A stretch of 64,000 nt of DNA, taken from positions 35,751,743 to 35,815,742 of the forward strand of contig CM063283.1 in NCBI GenBank assembly GCA_032173965.1, given 5' to 3'. The position numbers and the translations under genes are program-made. The notes below the pieces were generated by a model. The model was not told where the DNA came from. It saw only the letters and a program-made list of their open reading frames with translations, and made no database searches. This document shows, in pieces, positions 1 to 11,703 of the stretch (positions are counted from its first letter, which is position 1; the number at the start of each line of letters is the position of its first letter). Source of the stretch: Sitta carolinensis. Its lineage: Eukaryota; Chordata; Aves; Passeriformes; Sittidae.

Positions 1-105
1 AGTTCAACAAAGGCAAGCTGCCCATGCAAATATTTTGTGTGCATATTTTTTTTAATGTTTTAATTCTTGAAAATGCAGACTTTAACACTGATTTTTTTCA
101 TACAG

Positions 106-236
106 GTATTTTCGAAGGAAGTGATTTTGAGAATGATAGTTATTGTTGTCTGAGCCAAGAGGTTCTGTCAGAGGAGCACATGGAAATATTAAAAGAGTGC
201 CTCATTGTCACCTGGGCAGTTGAAACTCTCAAGTAA
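106..236 (+). CDS. Possible last coding exon of an unrecognised gene
   Basis: Seen: a pyrimidine-rich stretch ending in an AG at 104-105 is followed by an open frame of about 43 codons closing with TAA at 234-236. The first codon would be split by the intron, with one base from the previous exon and two from this one. The peptide is acidic and mixed in composition (it contains EGSDFENDSY and LSEEHMEILKECL) and looks more protein-like than most chance ORFs here. A possible poly(A) signal follows at 652. The frame is also open upstream of the splice site, so chance is not excluded. I do not recognise the protein and infer no function. The rest of the gene would lie left of the window. Confidence 0.35.
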
Positions 237-675
237 CATCTGCTGAGGATTGCTGTGCTTTTTCTGAATTACGAAAAATTATGGAAGTTCTTTATTTACA
301 ACCAGTATCTGATTCTGGTCTACTCAAGCAATTGTTGCCTTTTCTCAGGAAAATCATAAGATTTGTGGCTGTTGAAGTAAAGTGTCTTTTTTTTCGTAGT
401 GGTGAATAGGGATGAAAAAAATGGAGAGGTTTTACAATAGTACTTAAGCACCTACAAAAGCAGCTGCCTTATAATTGTTTCCTTAAAAGATCATTAAGGT
501 ATCAGGGATCAACTAGAATAATTCCAAGCTGAAAGATATAAGTAGCCCCTTAGATGTAGTCCGGTGTGAAATAAGACTTACAAGGACTAGAAGGAGCAGC
601 AGGCTTTGCTCTTTCCTGGCCCTGTCAAAGGTTAATGTTTTTTTATTTGAAAATAAAGTCAATTTAAAGACTGCC
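237..675 (+). other. Possible 3' untranslated region
   Basis: If the exon ending at 236 is real, this AT-rich stretch up to just past the AATAAA at 652-657 would be its 3' UTR. Nothing else is recognisable in it. Confidence 0.25.
652..657 (+). terminator. Candidate poly(A) signal AATAAA
   Basis: A canonical AATAAA lies 416 bases after the TAA of the possible terminal exon. The hexamer is common in AT-rich DNA, so the support is its position only. Confidence 0.25.
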
Positions 676-680
676 TGTCA

Positions 681-3600
681 AATAGGCTGTTGGCTGTTTA
701 TTTATCTGAGATGGTGAACATGGACTCTGTGAGGTCCTAAACTAATTTATGGCTCTTTCAGTCAAAATCAACAACTTAAACTTTACCTGCAAGCTCACTA
801 ACACATAGTATAGCTTGTGGAGTCTTGGGTTTATATTTGCATTGGGGTATTTGGCACAGATGTCAGCTTCAGTTTCAAGTGAATTCAAGCTGTAAATCTC
901 TGAGCGCTTGTTTTAGGAGCATAACACTGATGACATAACTATTTCTGCCCTGAAAGAACCATCACAATGTCCTGCCTGTGCCTTGGTAACCTAGCAGGAA
1001 TACTTGGTCCTTATTCAACAGTGCATGGTAAAAAATACCATTTTTCTCCACTCGTACTAGTATGACAATTTATAAAAATCACTGCTGCTGAAAAACCATT
1101 GATTCTGAGCTCTTAGTTCTTCTAGAATTCACAGTATAATTTCTGCTTTGGATTGAAATATTAGGCTAAGAGTATTCTTCATGTCTTCCTTGAATTTAAA
1201 ATTACCTCTTGTAAAAAGTAGTAACTTAGCCTCCCCTCACCTCAGTTTTGCTTCACAATTGAGTACTGCTGGAATAGGTGATGACATTAGGGAGCTTTTA
1301 ACCAGGGTGTGTAACTCAGGCATTTTGCATTTAGTTCTACATCAGTAATCTATCTCTTTTAGCTCTGCACAATTCTGTGCTACCTCTTATTGTGAAAGAA
1401 AGCCTTAATATCCCAACAAATCTGTGAAACTACATTTTAGCTTGAACCATGTCCTGTGAGAAGCTGAGGTTAGAAAAATAACCTTATTTTAGTTAAGAAC
1501 TTTACAGGTAAGATTCAGATTGTTTAAAAACCGCCCCATGGAGGTTTCTGCTGGACTTGGCCAGAAGGTGCTTCTTTTCCCTCTGAGGTAAGGGCCTGTC
1601 TGTGTTAGATATTTGCCTGTCTCCACTGTTTAAAGAAGGAGTTCTGATGATGATCTCAAGAAACACACATATAATCAAATAACTTAATTTTGCTCCTGGG
1701 TCTGGTCCTTGATTTCCTACGTAATGAGTCACAGACCACAGGTATGACCGATTTTGAAATACATGCCAGACACACTTATAGATTTATGCATTAGGTACCA
1801 GCTTTTGAAATCATGTTGTAGTGATTGCAGTTTCCTGTTAACTTGAAAAATGAGTGACTAAAATGAATCAATTTTGTCTGATATAAAATTTAGTGTTTAT
1901 ATCTGTAATGCTGATTCAAGTTTTGCATCAGTCAACTGTCTTTTCTTTAGTCAATATAAAATTTGGATGAAAGCCTAACTGAAATATTTAATTCTTGTAC
2001 CTGATAAAATTAGAAAATACTTTCAGATTAAATTGTCATAAATATGGTAAAATAATAAGGAAGTGAAAATTTTCTGTTTCATGGCTCTTAGACTTTGCCT
2101 CAAAGCTTACACCTGTTGTTTATATTTTTCTATTGTTTCTCTGTGAAAATTTTTATAAATAATTTTTTAACTGTCATTATTTTTGAACTTAAAAATTTAT
2201 ATTTTTTTTTAATTTGAAAAGGAAACTTTCCTAGCATGAGTGAAGATTCAGGATATCTGTGCCAGTTTACAACAGAAGAACAGATTTACCCTGTCAACAC
2301 TAGCTGTACTTAAAAGTCAAATGACAGCAAGCAATGAATATCACTTCTTCAGTCAAGGCTTGGTAACAAGTCAGGCCATGAGGTTGTCCAGGACATTTAG
2401 TCAGGAAGAACAGAAGGCAAGACTGGAGGTTAATCTACCTGCAGCTTAGCTCAGGCAGCTCTGGGTGCCCAGGCATGAACCTACATGGAACTTCAGGGAC
2501 ACAGGCAGGGGTACAGGATAATCAGGGCCAGAGTTTAAGTCTTTACAATGTTAAAATGGTCAGGAGTAATAAGACTTATTAGCGAATGTATGGACTTGAC
2601 AAATCTTACTTTCACCCAAGCTCTTTTTCACTCAGATCACAGAAACAATGCTCCATTTCCTTCTTGACTGTCAATGTCTTTCACTATCTCTTTCTTTTGT
2701 TTGCACTCCTGGATGACTTCCTGAGTGAACAAATAGTTCTTTGAGCAATTCCATTCCTTGACGGGCTTTCCTGAACCCTCAGATTTTGGTGTTTCTTAGG
2801 GGTTTCTCTTTAATTTGTCTATCTTCATCCAGTCTTTAAGCACTGAAATCCAGAATGTCACATTCAGCTTCTCCTTTAACTGTGACAGTTCAGAGATTTT
2901 ATCCTGTTCCATTTTCTTTTTCCTGCATCATCTCAAACTCCAGATTGTCTTTATCATGTCTCATTGTGAATGTCTGACTGCCAGCTCGAATATGATACAG
3001 CAAAAAAGGCCTTCCAGTCCTTTACTAAAGGAATGTCACTAATGAAGTAGCAGGGAATAGCAGGAAGACACCACTGCCTTGCCTGCAGCTATATCCCCAT
3101 GACCAGAGTTATAGAAGAAACTTACAGATTATTTCTCTGTAACATTTCTAAAAAGTCTTTTCTGCTCCATCCACTGACAATTTTCCTAGCCCAAAATTTT
3201 GGCAAAACTCCTCCTCTTTGGGTTGTCTCCCTTTTCTAAAAGTGACTGACGCAAATGAATCCCTTAAAGTCCTTAAGAGCACATAGTGGACTTAGGCAAT
3301 ACTTAGACATTATTTCAACATCACTGGTTCTCCTTGCAGCCCAAGGCACATCAAAATTAAATATATCCTCACTGAAGTAAAGAGATTCTGAGTCAATATG
3401 GCTATGCCTTTACTACTGTAAGGAGAAGTCCAAGGCATAATCTCAGGCTTCGTATCCAGGTGCTACAGACTGGCCCACAACATACTGCTGAGCACCACCA
3501 TCTTCTGTCAGTGTATAGTAGGTAGAACAGTAAAAAAAAAGCTGATTAAAGGATGACCTGGCAGTTTGGTAGCATGGACAAGCAGAACCAGATGGCCCTA

Positions 3601-6388
3601 TTTTATTTAGCAGTAATAGTTTGCATGGTGAGATGACATTGCATCTGGTGCCATTAACATTATCCTAAATAAACAATTTATGATGTAAGGTATGTGGTGA
3701 ATGAATTGGAAATTGGAAAAGAAGTGCAGCTCAGTGGAGGTTAAACTTTTGCACTGAGGAGAGGAAAGGAATAGGAGGAATATGCTAAAACAAAACATGC
3801 ATGAATGTCTTATTTAACTGAACTGAATGAAAGCATATCAGCCATATTTCCCCTTTCAATTTAATGGATACCTAACAAGCTAGATAAATTCACATCTAAA
3901 CCTCTAGCCTGTTTTTGAATACCCTGCTATGCCACTGAAATTGTTTGTTGTGTTGCTAGTAATAACAGCAATGAGAATTTGCACAAAACTTAGATTTGAA
4001 GGGATTTTCCCTGGAGAAAGATTCTGTTGTTAGGGCTTTTGACTAATTCTCACATAAGAAATCAGTTTTTCAGCTTGTCCTAATAAATATAAATTTGTGT
4101 TTTTATAATAGGAAGGACACTAATATTATGAAAAATATTTTATTCAGGAAGTTAAACGGAGCACTCAAAAAAAAAAGAAGCACTCAGTTCCTCTTCTAGT
4201 AATTGCATAGAGGAGAATTGTATTATAACCAGTTCCATTTGGCAAAACACAAAAGCTAGTGGTCATTGTTGTGACCTATCAGCTGATGCTATCAGCAAGC
4301 TCTTTTGTACAGTGCCTGAGTAAATGCTTTTTTCTTTCAAATCCTCAAATCGCTATTGTTTCTGAGGGGCTTTTTACAAACTCAGTTGAAAATTGTTAAC
4401 TGATAGAAGTTATAGCTAATGCCTTTTTGTGCAGCTTTTTTGTGAGTAGTAAATATAATGGGAAATGAATGAAGCTGCTACCTTTGTTTCAATAATAACA
4501 TAAACACATTAAAACAGATAAGCTGTTGTGGCCCCTTCTTGACAAGAACCATGGAGAGCTCTCCACCCACTACTTACTTGCCTCTGGTCAGCACCATTCC
4601 TTTTGTTGTGTGCCTGCAGAGCTGCAGGGATTGAGATTCCTATTGAGTATGAATTAGGTGACACATATGACCACCAGCCTGGACTTGTTTCGCTGTGATG
4701 ATACAAAGAGATGGCACATAAAATTGCCCAGGAAAGAGCATACTGAGGTTTAGCTGTAGCTTGTTCTACTCCTAGGGGAAATCCTACCAATCTAGACAGG
4801 ACAAGCACTGTCAACTCCAAGAGACTGCACCCATTTTTCTCTTGAAGTGTCACTGTTTGAGTGAAACTCCAGTGGTAACTCCTTAACTTCAGTACCAGAA
4901 TTCTAATGTAGATGGTTTGTGTATGTCCCCAGGGCAATGGAAATGCCCTTTTTAATCCTAAGACTATAAATATAAACTCTGAAGAACGAAAAAGATGAAT
5001 GAGATGGCCACCTTCTGAGCTTTTTCAGGTGACTTACAGCAGAGCCTTTTTTTAGGATGTTGCAATAAAATTGACTGTTCTCTTTTTTTTTGTGTTAATT
5101 TAAAAGTGAGAAAGTACATTACTGCTTTGAAAGAATTCAGGCAACTGCCAGAAAAAATCCCAATGAACTTGAAACCCTTACTGATTTTCATCAATACTAG
5201 CCATGGGAACAAGTGGAACAATGTGAATGGATCCTTGACTTCACAGTGCACATGTAGTGTGATCTGGTACAGTTGTATATATTCAAGATACTGGGATAAT
5301 TGAAGTTATTGGCCAGTTTTTGTACTGGAAATATTCCCACAGTGCAAATTTTGTGTCCATCTCTATGAGAATATATTACTGTAGAAGCAGTGAGATCCAG
5401 AAAAAAAACTTCATAATGGTAGTACTTAATTGAAAGAAGACATTTGGGAGAAAGAAATTATGCCATAAAATACCTGACAAAGGTAGATAGTACTGTAAAT
5501 GGCCAATAAAGCTTAGCATATTCTGAACAATTATAGTTTAAAGTTGTCCATACATCTTCAGCAACCTGCTTACCTGATCATTGTGCTGCTAGGTATTTCC
5601 ATTTTGAAATAAGTATTATTGGAATTCACCTAGATATTCCAGCCAAGACCAATCAATGTATAAAAGATTGCCTACTAAATAAAACTGTGTTCTAATAATA
5701 CACATAACAAGCAAGCAGAGTCCTTTAACAAAACAGCCAGGTTCAAGATTACTCACTGTATGTCCTGCATGTGTCGGTCTTGCGTGTGTGAATAGCTGGA
5801 TGTATTAAATGTGCAGATCCCCACTGGATAATCTGGTGTGCATTTTGAACACGAGTTCTCAGAAGAATTAACCTAACACTTAACTCTGATCTACAATTCA
5901 AATTCCTACCTGCCTTTTGGGCAGTAGATCTCAAGATTTGGAATTATTCCATATTCTATACAGATGGCACTGTAAAACAGAGAAAATATTCATCTTGGAA
6001 GGTGGGAGGCAAAATTCTGCATTTAATATTGCAGTTCTTATCTACTCTTGAGTTTTCTATGCTCTTGTTCACTGATAGATCTTAATATTTCATCCAGAAA
6101 TTTGTCAAACATTATGAGGTTTTCTTACAGTTTCACAGAGTCCTCTGCATGATTTTTTTTTTTTTTTTTTATGGTTAGGAGATACTTCACTGGAATATAT
6201 TGTATTTATAATATCCGTATGTAATCTTATTTTAATCTGTGCTCTTAAGTGAAGCATAACACTCTTAGGAGCAACTGGCTAGCACTCTTCTGTGTTTTCA
6301 GCTGCAGAACAACTAGAAATAAAACTTTGATGTGACATTGCTTTTATATGATAAAAGAATATGAAATAAACTTTTTGATCCCCTGTGG
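681..6388. other. AT-rich stretch with no recognised gene
   Basis: No gene or named repeat could be supported. It holds short homopolymer runs, including an 18-base T run at 6153-6170. A 142-codon minus-strand ORF (4509-4937) has no recognisable domain and is probably chance. It may be intergenic or intronic. Confidence 0.5.
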
Positions 6389-6394
6389 CCTTAA
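6389..6394 (+). repeat. Left target-site duplication CCTTAA
   Basis: CCTTAA here is repeated exactly at 6982-6987, directly flanking the solo LTR. A 6-bp duplication is typical of class II (ERVK-like) integrations. Confidence 0.6.
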
Positions 6395-6981
6395 GTGCTG
6401 ATTTTGGCTGGGGTAGAGTTTCTTCACAGTGGCTGGTATGGGTCTCTGTTTTGTATTTGTGCTGAGCACAGGGTTGATAATGTAGAGATGTTTTTGTTCT
6501 TCCTGAGCAGAGCTTACACAGTGCCAAGGCTTTTTCTGCTTTCCATACTGCCAAGCTGCCAAGGCATTGGGGGTTCATGAGAGCCTGGGAGGAGACATAG
6601 CCAGGACAGGTGACCCCAGCTGACCAAAGGGATATTCCAGACCATATGGAGTCATGGCCAGTTTGTAATGGGTGGGGGTAAAGTTGGAGGAAATGGGCAG
6701 ATGTTTGGAGTGATGGTGGTTTTTTCCCCATGAAACATTACCTGTGCTGGGGCCCTGCCCTCCTGGAGATGTCTGAACACCTGCCTGCCCATGGGAAGTG
6801 ATGAATGGATTAAAGTCAATCTCTGCTTGTGTGTGCAGGTTCTGCTTTACTTATTGAACCATCTTTAAGTCAACCCATGAATTTTCTCACTGTTGCTTCT
6901 CTGATTCTCTCCCTGATCCTGATGCTAGGACAGTGAGCGAGCAGCTGCATGGTGCTTCATTGATGGGGTAAAACCACAACA
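6395..6981 (+). mobile_element. Solo LTR, class II (ERVK-like) endogenous retrovirus
   Basis: This 587-bp segment begins GTGCTGATTTTGGCTGGGG and ends AAACCACAACA, with a 6-bp duplication outside both ends. Its body has features I know from a common avian LTR family: a 'ttcttcacagtggctggta' block near the start, a 'gaccaaagggatattcca' block in the middle, a 'gaacacctgcctgcccatgg' block before the R/U5 part, and a pyrimidine-rich U5. No internal retroviral sequence adjoins it, so it is a solo LTR left by recombination between two LTRs. One extra G lies before the TG end. The family name is from memory and should be confirmed by masking. Several overlapping ORFs inside it on both strands have no meaning. 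Confidence 0.8.
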
Positions 6982-6987
6982 CCTTAA
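6982..6987 (+). repeat. Right target-site duplication CCTTAA
   Basis: Exact copy of 6389-6394, abutting the CA end of the solo LTR. Confidence 0.6.
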
Positions 6988-9900
6988 CTGCCAAATAACT
7001 AAGAGAATATCATCTGTTTGTTAGTGAATTCTTTATTTCTCCTCCTGGAGAAAGTGTTGGATGGTGAGAAGTATACAAGTTATGATTGTATATCACTGAA
7101 CCCTCAGTGGATTTCTGTGTTATTTCTCAGTTGAATAGGTGTTGGCTGAGGGGATGCTGACATTTGTATGTCTTATTATATCTAAATTTATATATTATTA
7201 GTGTCAAATGGGAGAATTCCTTGATATTGTGAATCTTAGAAGTGAAAAAAAATCTGTTATCTCTTTATCTTCTTAGTATGGTTGTATGTACCTGAAAAAG
7301 TACCCGTAAAAATTCCAGAAGAAAGGTCCTGTGTGGATATGTCACCCTTTATTCCAATCTCTTTCTGTTTTGCTGGTATGGAAGTAGATCTTTGAACTAA
7401 TCTGAGCAGTTTAAAATTTTTTTTGAATGTTAGTCATAATACAATCAAGCAATTAATCACCAGGTATCAAAACTCCTTCGCTTTTCCCATGCTCACCTAT
7501 CACTGTTACAAACTGCTACAAGAGGTAAAAACTTCATAGTTGAACTTTTTTAAAAAATATATTCAACTCATGAATCACTTTGATTTGCTTTAAATGCATT
7601 ATGTCATCCAGAGCATGTGACACCTTTGTGGTTTATTTCAGTAGTTATTTTATCAAATAATCAGACACCACTGAATTCTATTTAAACTTGCTCTGGTGCC
7701 CCCATGACATACAACAAATCTCTCCTATCAGTAAAGTATGCTCTTGGTGCTAGTGGAATCTATTTCTGTCAGCAAGGAAGGCTTTCACATCTCTAGGGTG
7801 ACATTAATGATTGGTGTTCTTGTTCACACGGGCTCCTACCAGCTGACCTGTGTAGGTGAGTTCCTGCTGGCTCAGGTGATGAGCATTCTGTGGCTCACAG
7901 CCTTAAGCAGTGCTATCAAATTTCCTAAATCTGTCTGGCAGCTCTAAGGTTCAGCCTCCAAACCCTAAGGACAAAAAGATGTAGTCTCACATCAGCGTAA
8001 CCTATCTTTTGGAAGGCTAGGCTTTCACACTGAATAAATACAAAACCAGCTAGGTATTGCTTCATTTTAAGGGAACATTAATATTAACCGACAATGGAAT
8101 CCCATCGGAAATGTGTGGCTCCTGTTCAAATTCCAAATCAAACTGTTATGACTAATGTTGAGCAATAAATTGCAAAATAAATCTGCTTACAATGCACTGA
8201 ATGTAATAGACTGAGAACTTATGATAAGGGTAAAAAATTGTTGCTTTGAGTACATATCTATGACTAAATCAGTGAAATAATATTTTTGAAATAAATATGA
8301 GGTTTAAAATAGTTATGTATAATCACAATATACCGCTTAACAAAAGTGGCTCAGTGCAGGATCTTGCAGTACAAGAGAATTGATACTTGTCACTTTTTAA
8401 AATTGAAATATTTAACTCTCAAAATCAGTATAATATCATAATACCAAATCATGAGTGTTTCTTACATTATTTTACATTCAAAGGTCTCTTTCTTTTTTGC
8501 TCATTGGTATTAATTCTTCTTAAATGCCTCTGTGATACAGAAATGAAGAGTATACCTATCTCCTTATTAGATGGATTACTTAATCCTGCTAGCCTTGCCA
8601 AATTATAAAGTATGAAGTAAAGTGTATGACAGTGGGAAATGATTGGATATCATAGCTGAGAAAATAGCAAAAAATACTTCCTATGAATAATAATTAAATT
8701 AGGATACAAACATAATCAACATCATTTTTTGAAAGCTTGTTGTGGTAATTTTATGCTTAGAATTTACTATCAAGAACACTCTAAAAAGTGTGATCTTAGC
8801 TGAAATGCTTGGATTGTCTGTGGAAACAAATTTTGATTACAGCTTGATTGTACAAGATGTGCTTTACAATTTGCACTGGTCTGCATAATATGAATTGCAA
8901 ATACTGTAAGCAGCTACAATACAAATCTGTTCTGTCAGAGACACTGAATTCACCTAAAGGATGGCCTATTTCCAGCTCACTAGCTAGTTCACAATCTTTG
9001 AGTAGACACCCCATGTCAGCTGGCTAACACTACTTCAAAGATGAGGCAAAATCCCAGCGTATTCTAATCCCTGCTGTTTTTTAATGCTATGGCACTTTTA
9101 CAGCAGGGTAACCCATGTCATCTTTATTGGTCACTAATGGAATCCACACACGGCAATAATTGAAAAAGTTCTTGGCATTCATATCTTCTTTGACAATAAT
9201 CAACCTCATTTATCTGTTTTGGGAGAATTGCATTTCCTTGTTGTGCTCTGTGGGGAACTATGTGTCATGTGTGTGTCACTGTGACGCAGATAGGAACACA
9301 CAGCAACACACACAACAGGTGTTCAGGCAGAGAAGAAGAAAAGAACTCTCTAGTTTATTGTAGACCTCATATATATAAGTTTCTGGACAGTGACCAGAGA
9401 TTGGACAGAGAAGATATCACCTCTCCATCTCCACTGGTCACTTGAGAAGTCCATCAGGTGATATCTTTTACAAAGGAATGTAAACATGATTCTTGTTTAT
9501 CTTACAATTCATGAGAACTGACTCCATTATACCAAAACAAATCAGAAGGCTTATTTTCAGGGACAACATGTGTGTAGTGCATGGGGGAAAAACATCCAAG
9601 CTCTGATGCTTCTTTCCTTATCCTCCTATCCACTAGTAAGCTGGATGAAAGGAATAGTATATATAGGAAGGGATAGAGCTGGAAAGAAATGGAAAGATCT
9701 GATAGAGCTTTACAGAAGGCATAACTTTCCAAGGCAGGGTTATAACCTAGGACTTGTAAGCTTTAGACATGAGAAACTATTTCAACAGACAACTCTCAAA
9801 ATTTTTCATATTGAGTCACCCTCAGTTTTCTCCCTTGCTCCCAGTATTTTTTTTCCAGAAAGTGATTGCTTAAAAGTACCCAGAATAAGGTCCAGAAATG

Positions 9901-11647
9901 CAAAAATACCACAACCTGACTCATGACATGGCAAATTACTTTTTACACTATTGCTCTTGATATAAGAGGTTCTCATTTACAATATTTATTTACAGATACA
10001 TTTCTAGTCTCTCAGACACACACAAAAAAGAGAGCATGTTTGTTTTGGGGCTTCTTTCTCAGAACTTCCTGTGCCTTATGTCTTCCAGTTACAATCTAAA
10101 GGAAACACTTGTATTTCTAAGAGAAGACACCCATTTCAAGCAATGGGCCTGAGATCATCCCCAGCTTGTTCCCTTGTTCTGTTTTCTACCACTCAATTTA
10201 TCTTTCACTAAGACAAATGTGCCCAAGATGGGGGTGTGCAAATCAGCTGATGCCATCATCCCAGGTATGGGTCTCTGGCCTTCTTGTAAAATAATTGGAA
10301 AATATATGGTCAGTTCTTCTTTCCCAGTAACACAGACTTCTACACATTATTATTTCTGCCTCTGTTCTGTACATTCATGGAAGCGAGATCTTCTATCATA
10401 ATCTTAATTCAACTGTTTTGACTCTTCCTCTAGTTGGTGTGTTTGCATGATGACTTTTCTCGTTCATAAAAGACAACAGGCTGACTATGGAGTTGTCATT
10501 TGTTGTTTCATGCTTGATTACAAGTTTATTTTCCCAAGATCAGTATGGAAAATAAAATGTGCTCACAGTAGTAACAAGAAGCTTCTTATGCTTCACTCTA
10601 CCACACTGGAACATGTGCAAAATCTTTCCCCTCACTGTCTATTGATTAAAAAATATCAAAAGCTGCTATTCAAAGGCTCAGCAGTCAAAAAAATTCACAA
10701 GTCATTTTTAATTACTAAGACCACTGAAACTGGCTTGCCAGTATTTCTAATCTTAGTCATAGGAAAGTAAGCAGGCAAATCTTCAGGATCTGCCAACTAA
10801 TCCCATTTAACATTTGCTAATTCTATTAAATTTCACCCCTTAATCATCTTGCTGTCAGCTTCTACATTTTCTGTGGCACTGTCCTTTAAGCCTGAATCTT
10901 CCCTCCCTAAATCACAAAACCTCCAAGTCCCTGTTGAGGACGCTTAAAAAGTGTCTTGCCCTTGCTTCTCATATACTACTATGGAGTAATAAACTCCTTC
11001 TGACACTTCACTCTCTTGTTCCAGTTTCATTCTCATGAAATCATATCCCCTGAAAAAAAAAAAAATCCTAAAATTGTTACTGAATTATCTCTGAAAATAC
11101 GTAATTACCAAAGCTATCTCAGCCTAAATCTGTTTTTCTTCATATCAATCCTTATCATGAGGGCTCTCTTCTATTTTCATTAGTGTGATATATATGGGAT
11201 TCCACTGAGACATGATAACCCAATTGTAAATGTTCTCCTCACATACAAGTGGGAGACAGCAACATCTCTGCCCAGAGTTTTCTGACAGGAGTGCTACATC
11301 ATCTTGGGGTATTTTAAACCAGTATTACTCTGCTTTTGGCTTGCCCTGAAGTGAAACTCCACCTGTCTGTTTGTTCATGATGATAATAGAATAAAGGCTG
11401 GAATAATGATTTTGTGCTTGCTTTGCTGAGCCCCTGCTTATTAAAACAGGTATTGTTTTGTATCAAAAATAGAGGGGTTTTTTGAGATCATGCAAAAAGT
11501 CTTTGTTGAAGCTAGCAGTCGAATATTATATTTAAGTCACAGCCTAGTGGATATGCCTGATTCTGTTAATTTCTTATGAAAGTCTGTTATAAGCCATTGA
11601 AAGGTCCCCAACAGGACAAAATATCATTCTAAGTGGAGTGTCATGTA
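6988..11647. other. AT-rich stretch with no recognised gene
   Basis: No gene could be supported. The part from about 9246 to 9900 has a more LTR-like texture (CA-repeat patch, then 'gatatcacctctccatctcc' and a TATATATA near 9370), but I could not define ends, a target duplication or a family. Short ORFs here lack recognisable domains. Confidence 0.45.
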
Positions 11648-11703
11648 AAATCATAGAATTGTTAAGGTTGGAAAAGGTCTGCAAGATCATCAAGTCCAAC
11701 CAA
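11648..11703 (-). mobile_element. CR1 LINE 3' tail, fragment
   Basis: The plus strand reads 'aatcatagaattgttaaggt', then 'tggaaaaggtctgcaagat' and 'catcaagtccaacc'. This is the reverse complement of the conserved 3' end of chicken-repeat-1 LINEs, which end in a short octamer-type tail and lack a poly(A). The copy is severely 5'-truncated, as most CR1 copies are, and noticeably diverged. Confidence 0.8.

Noticed and set aside
4509..4937. 142-codon minus-strand ORF
   Set aside because: No domain, no splice or promoter support; composition not distinctive.
6279..6731. 150-codon minus-strand ORF
   Set aside because: Mostly antisense to the solo LTR at 6395-6981.
9246..9960. Possible reverse-oriented LTR
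   Set aside because: LTR-like texture but no definable ends, target duplication or family.
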